Part shown: in pieces, positions 60,801 through 64,000 of the stretch
Numbering within the stretch: position 1 is the first letter of the stretch
Layout of the letters: each line of letters starts with the position of its first letter
Assembly (NCBI GenBank): GCA_013399695.1
Contig: VXAU01001865.1
Location: 620,001-684,000 of the forward strand
Direction of reading: 5' to 3'
Length of the DNA: 64,000 nucleotides
DNA from: Formicarius rufipectus
Taxonomy: Eukaryota > Chordata > Aves > Passeriformes > Formicariidae
Notes under the pieces: generated by a model
Told to the model about the DNA's origin: nothing
Database searches by the model: none
The model's input: only the letters and a program-made list of their open reading frames with translations
Made by a program: the position numbers and the translations under genes

Positions 60801-62810
60801 TTGTAATGTTCATAATTAAGCTTTTTGTGGCTTGTTGCCAGCCTGTAATCACAATGTAGTAAATATTAATCTAGTGTCTTGAAAAATTGGCAGAAATAAC
60901 TGAACTTCAAATGGATTAGCAGTTTTTCTAGTGAACGGTGGGAAGAATCCACTTCACTACTTTAGCAAATATTAGGATATTCTGCTCTGTGAAGAAGTCT
61001 TTCTGCCTTGGAAATGACTTCGTGAAACACTAAAATTGTTTTCATGGTGAATTTCACGTTAATTCTAAGGAGTAGTTCTAGTAGTATCCAGATGAAACTC
61101 AAACCAGCAGATTTGAAATCCCTTAAATAGCAAGGTCCTAAAGATGCCAGGAACATTCATAGCAATTTTCTTCTGATCTTGTAGAGAGAGCTAGCACACT
61201 ATATTGATGGTAGGCAGTGCAAAAACCTAATATAAAAACTGCCTTTAGACCTCCACAGTGAGTTTAGTCCTTTCAGTGGTGATGTAGGTGTCACTTGTAG
61301 CTTTGAGTGTGCAGACTGATCTCAGTATTTCTCTTGCCTCAGAAAAGGTAATAGGGTTTAAATGTTAAAAAATGGGCAACAGGTATGGACTGTGTGAAGA
61401 GACTTGTCCAAACAACAATTTAAAAGACAGATTTAATTAAACTCACTGGAGTTCAGTAAAAAAATAATAGCTGCCAATGCCACTAAATTATCAGATCAAA
61501 ATATGGAATTAAAAAAAATATCAAAACCTGTATAATTGAAACTTTCAGATTACAAACTGCGAAGTTATGTTGTGCTCTTTAGCTGTAATAAGGAGTTGTA
61601 GAGAATTCATGGTAAAATGAAAGTTTGAACTTTGACAAATGGAAAAAAAGGAGCTTCATATATATGAGGCATCTTATTTATTTGCACAATAGATTCCTGA
61701 CCAAAAGTGCTGAAAAGAACATGACAGAAGATCTGAACTTGTTCACTGTTTGAATCAGACTGAATCAAGTTCTGGGGCATAAATAACTGCATCAGTGGCT
61801 TTGAAAATTTGAAACTGAAATACAAATTCTAGGTATGTCAAATTCCAGTTGTTATTTTGGCAGAAACATTAAATCCCTCATGCTTGTTGCTGCTGTTTTA
61901 AATTACTGCATCTAGTGTAACAGGTGCCAGGAGCTTAACGGGGAAAAGTGTTTCATTTTGATTCAAGTAGTCTTATTGTGGCATTGGCGCTAGATGAACT
62001 TTGACATGTAGTGAAACTTGTTATTCTCTAGGTGAAAGAACCAGGTGGCTTTCTTCCAGTTTACAAGTGGAGAGATAAATTTTCAAATGGAAACGCTGAC
62101 TTTCAGTATAGTTGGATAGGAAATGTTGAGGGGGAGGGAGTTTTGGTAGAAGCTAAATTATAATTGAATTGTCTGTTCTTAGGAGCTCAGGTGTATTTAG
62201 TGTGTGCAGCTGGAGGCAGTGTGCACTCTTTAGTACCAGTGGTGATCATGCAGAAAGGCTGAAGGTGGGAATTCAGACAGGCACACCCGTCATTAGCACA
62301 CATTTGTGTATTTTTATCTGCAGCTTATTGGCAACTTGAGTATGAAATACTAATAAAAATGGGTTCTTGTTGTTCTGGAACTTCTCTGTAAACAGAGTGC
62401 TTAATTTTTATGAACAGAGGTTTTCACCCACAGCAGAAGTTTGTCTGGGTCTGTTTTCTGAAATAAAAACTATTGAAAGTAATTACTTGTTTGAAAATAT
62501 CTTACGAGAATGCTTTTTGAAAATATCCTACAATGAAGTGTTAAGCTTTTTAATAATGTTTAGTTTTCTTCAGATAAAATTTTATATAAACTTGATTGGA
62601 GTTGAACATTTGTCTTACCAGGCTAATCCAGATCCTAATACCTGTCTTGGAGTGTTTGGCCTCAGTTTGTATACCACCGAGAGAGATTTGCGTGAAGTCT
62701 TCTCCCGTTACGGACCTCTGACTGGTGTCAATGTGGTTTATGATCAACGGACTGGACGATCAAGAGGATTTGCTTTTGTTTATTTTGAGAGAATTGATGA
62801 TTCTAAAGAG
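48269..62810 (+). CDS. TRA2A: TRA2A, first four coding exons (3' end outside window)
   Basis: Transformer-2 alpha is an SR-like nuclear splicing regulator that binds GAA-rich exonic enhancers. Coding exons are 48269-48304, 57544-57677, 59221-59386 and 62622-62810, all GT-AG and in phase, giving 175 residues. Exon 1 encodes [12 protein letters not shown]. Exons 2 and 3 encode the first RS domain ([12 protein letters not shown], then [20 protein letters not shown]). Exon 4 encodes the N-terminal part of the RRM, with RNP2 VFGLSL at residues 123-128 and RNP1 RGFAFVYF at 160-167. The sequence is nearly identical to the human protein. The exon encoding AMERANG, the rest of the RRM and the second RS domain were not found before 64000. 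No lesions were seen. Confidence 0.97.
48836..56952 (+). other. TRA2A: TRA2A intron 1, 5' portion
   Basis: About 8 kb of T-rich intron with an 18-base minisatellite at 49835-50266. No other supported exon was seen. Confidence 0.6.
49835..50266 (+). repeat. 18-base T/G minisatellite
   Basis: About 24 units of an 18-base repeat built from TTTTTGTTTG plus a G3-G5 run, strongly strand-biased (only T and G). Variants occur in blocks: TTTTGGG units, then TTTGGGG, then TTTGGGGG, then GGTTTGGGG. Since 18 is a multiple of three, all three plus frames stay open, giving spurious F/V/C/L/G-rich frames. Confidence 0.95.
56953..57253 (+). ncRNA. TRA2A: Probable TRA2A poison exon (alternative, unproductive)
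   Basis: A 301-base purine-rich segment stands out from T-rich intron. It has an acceptor (TTCTTTTTCCATTAAG) and a donor (CTAG, then GTTAAG). It contains 32 GAA triplets, the motif bound by TRA2 proteins. Read on from exon 1 it gives 47 codons, then TAG at 57094-57096, and its length is not a multiple of three. In mammals TRA2A and TRA2B carry such GAA-rich exons in the first intron for autoregulation through nonsense-mediated decay, so this is the expected counterpart. The exact donor could be five bases further on. Confidence 0.75.
57678..59220 (+). other. TRA2A: TRA2A intron 2
   Basis: Donor GTATGT and acceptor TTGTTGAAG. No further exon was recognised; short frames near 57914 and 58437 lack support. 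Confidence 0.6.
59387..62621 (+). other. TRA2A: TRA2A intron 3
   Basis: Donor GTATGT and acceptor TGTCTTACCAG. It contains one antisense CR1 copy and otherwise nothing recognisable. Confidence 0.7.
60066..60510 (-). mobile_element. CR1 LINE 3' region, antisense in TRA2A intron 3
   Basis: Read on the plus strand it starts CAGAATGGTTGGG and runs through the familiar antisense CR1 blocks: TCTCCAGATGAAGAGACTCC, GCCCATTGCCTCTTGTCTTG, and TTCTCCAGGCTAAACAGGCC followed by CAGTTCTCTGAGCC. It is 5' truncated and diverged. Confidence 0.88.
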
Positions 62811-64000
62811 GTACGTTCATGCTTTATTACTTTTTACAGGTGCACTCTTTATGCACTGTCTTCATGAAACAGACAGACATGGTTTTGAGCATGTGTTCAC
62901 TGGCAGGTTGTCCCTGGGAGATTAGTTTAAAATATTTTGTTCAAGCAATGTGGCACCTATAAACAGATGAGGCATTTTTAGTTCAGTTTCGATGTTTGGG
63001 AAAATTTTGCAAACGAGCTGTCTGTATAGAATCACCAGTGAGCACTGGACTGATTTTAGTCTGTTACTTCAAAATGAAAATAAGCTTTTGTGAGGCTTCT
63101 ATTTCTGTAGTATTTTTTGGACATTTTGAAAGTTAACTTTTCCAAGTAGCTTTCTGTATCAAAATTCTGGAGATTCTCTTTGCATATGCTACTCTAAAAG
63201 CATCCTCATTTCTTGGAAAAGTAATGGGGTTTGTCTTGAAATGTGCCTTGGTCAGCGGCTTTGCTAGTTGTATGGATAGCTATTTACAGCTAGACTGAGT
63301 TCTTAGTACAGTTTATCTGTAAGGAAGAAATCAAAGAATGCGAACGGCAACATATGTTATGATTCACCTTGATAAGCAGTACTTTTTTTACCCCTGTAAT
63401 GACACTGTAAACTTTACTACATTTACTGAAATTTGTAGATGATATTGCTATTGAAAGTAAAGACGTACCCTAAAAGAAAAGAGAAGTTTTTAAGCCTGCA
63501 TTGGGGGATTATCTCTTTTGGGCAGTCACAGACTTCGTCTCGTTTATGTATTAATAAGCTTGGGCAAATGATTCAGATTTAGTTTTTGATTATGTTTATA
63601 TTTGATAAGTTTATTTATAAGAATATATTAAACATTAAATACTACTTTTCTCCTGATAAATCACATAGCATTGAAGGGAGGAAGGATGACAACTGTGGAA
63701 CCTGCTATCATGAACTGAAAAATGAGAACATTGATGCTAGTTGATATTTTAACGGAGGAAAATATGTTTTGTGAATTACTTGATTGAACTATACTCAGTT
63801 CTCACCTTTGATTTCTGGTATGATCCAACTGAGAATCAGTTTACAGGAATATTAGGGTTTGCATATGTGTGGTTGTCGCAGGTTACAGGGGTGAGTAAAA
63901 GGGCACAAAACTTTCTTTAGGGTCCCTTCTGTGTTTTCCCACTCTTACTTGGACTAGTTGAGAGAGAAGTTAATATGGTGGATAGGATCCATCTGTCTTT
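62811..64000 (+). other. TRA2A: TRA2A intron 4, start
   Basis: Begins with donor GTACGT. The next TRA2A exon is not present before the window ends. No repeat or other gene was recognised. Confidence 0.65.

Noticed and set aside
1..64000. CRISPR arrays, bacterial operons, tRNA or rRNA genes
   Set aside because: None was seen. The window is vertebrate nuclear DNA with spliced genes and CR1/LTR repeats.

Overview
The window looks like nuclear DNA from a bird. Several CR1 LINE copies carry the usual 3' end (repeats of ATTCTATGATTCTGTG), there are avian-type LTRs, the introns are compact, and the gene order matches the TRA2A - CCDC126 - FAM221A - STK31 block known from human 7p15 and conserved across vertebrates. 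Family comparisons were made from memory of the human proteins; no database search was run.

Layout from left to right. Positions 1-8 kb hold broken exons of STK31 on the minus strand. They are in the right order and keep recognisable splice sites, but they carry stops and frameshifts and are interrupted by CR1 insertions. The 3' (kinase) half would lie left of the window. Positions 12.9-21.0 kb hold an intact seven-exon FAM221A on the minus strand with a CpG promoter and a sense-oriented LTR just upstream. Positions 21.5-29.1 kb are intergenic. Positions 29.1-41.4 kb hold CCDC126 on the minus strand: two coding exons, one non-coding exon, and a first exon running into a sequence gap inside a GC-rich block. 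Positions 41.5-48.2 kb contain a TCCA microsatellite, a CR1, two LTR-like elements and an apparent assembly duplication. Positions 48.3-64 kb hold the first four coding exons of TRA2A on the plus strand, ending inside the RRM, plus a GAA-rich exon in intron 1 that looks like the autoregulatory poison exon. The rest of TRA2A lies beyond the right edge.

The genes do not form one pathway. TRA2A is an SR-like splicing regulator, CCDC126 a small type II membrane or secreted glycoprotein, FAM221A a conserved cysteine-rich protein of unknown role, and STK31 a germ-cell Tudor/kinase-like protein in other vertebrates. The most notable result is that STK31 appears to be a decaying unitary pseudogene in this bird while its neighbours are intact.
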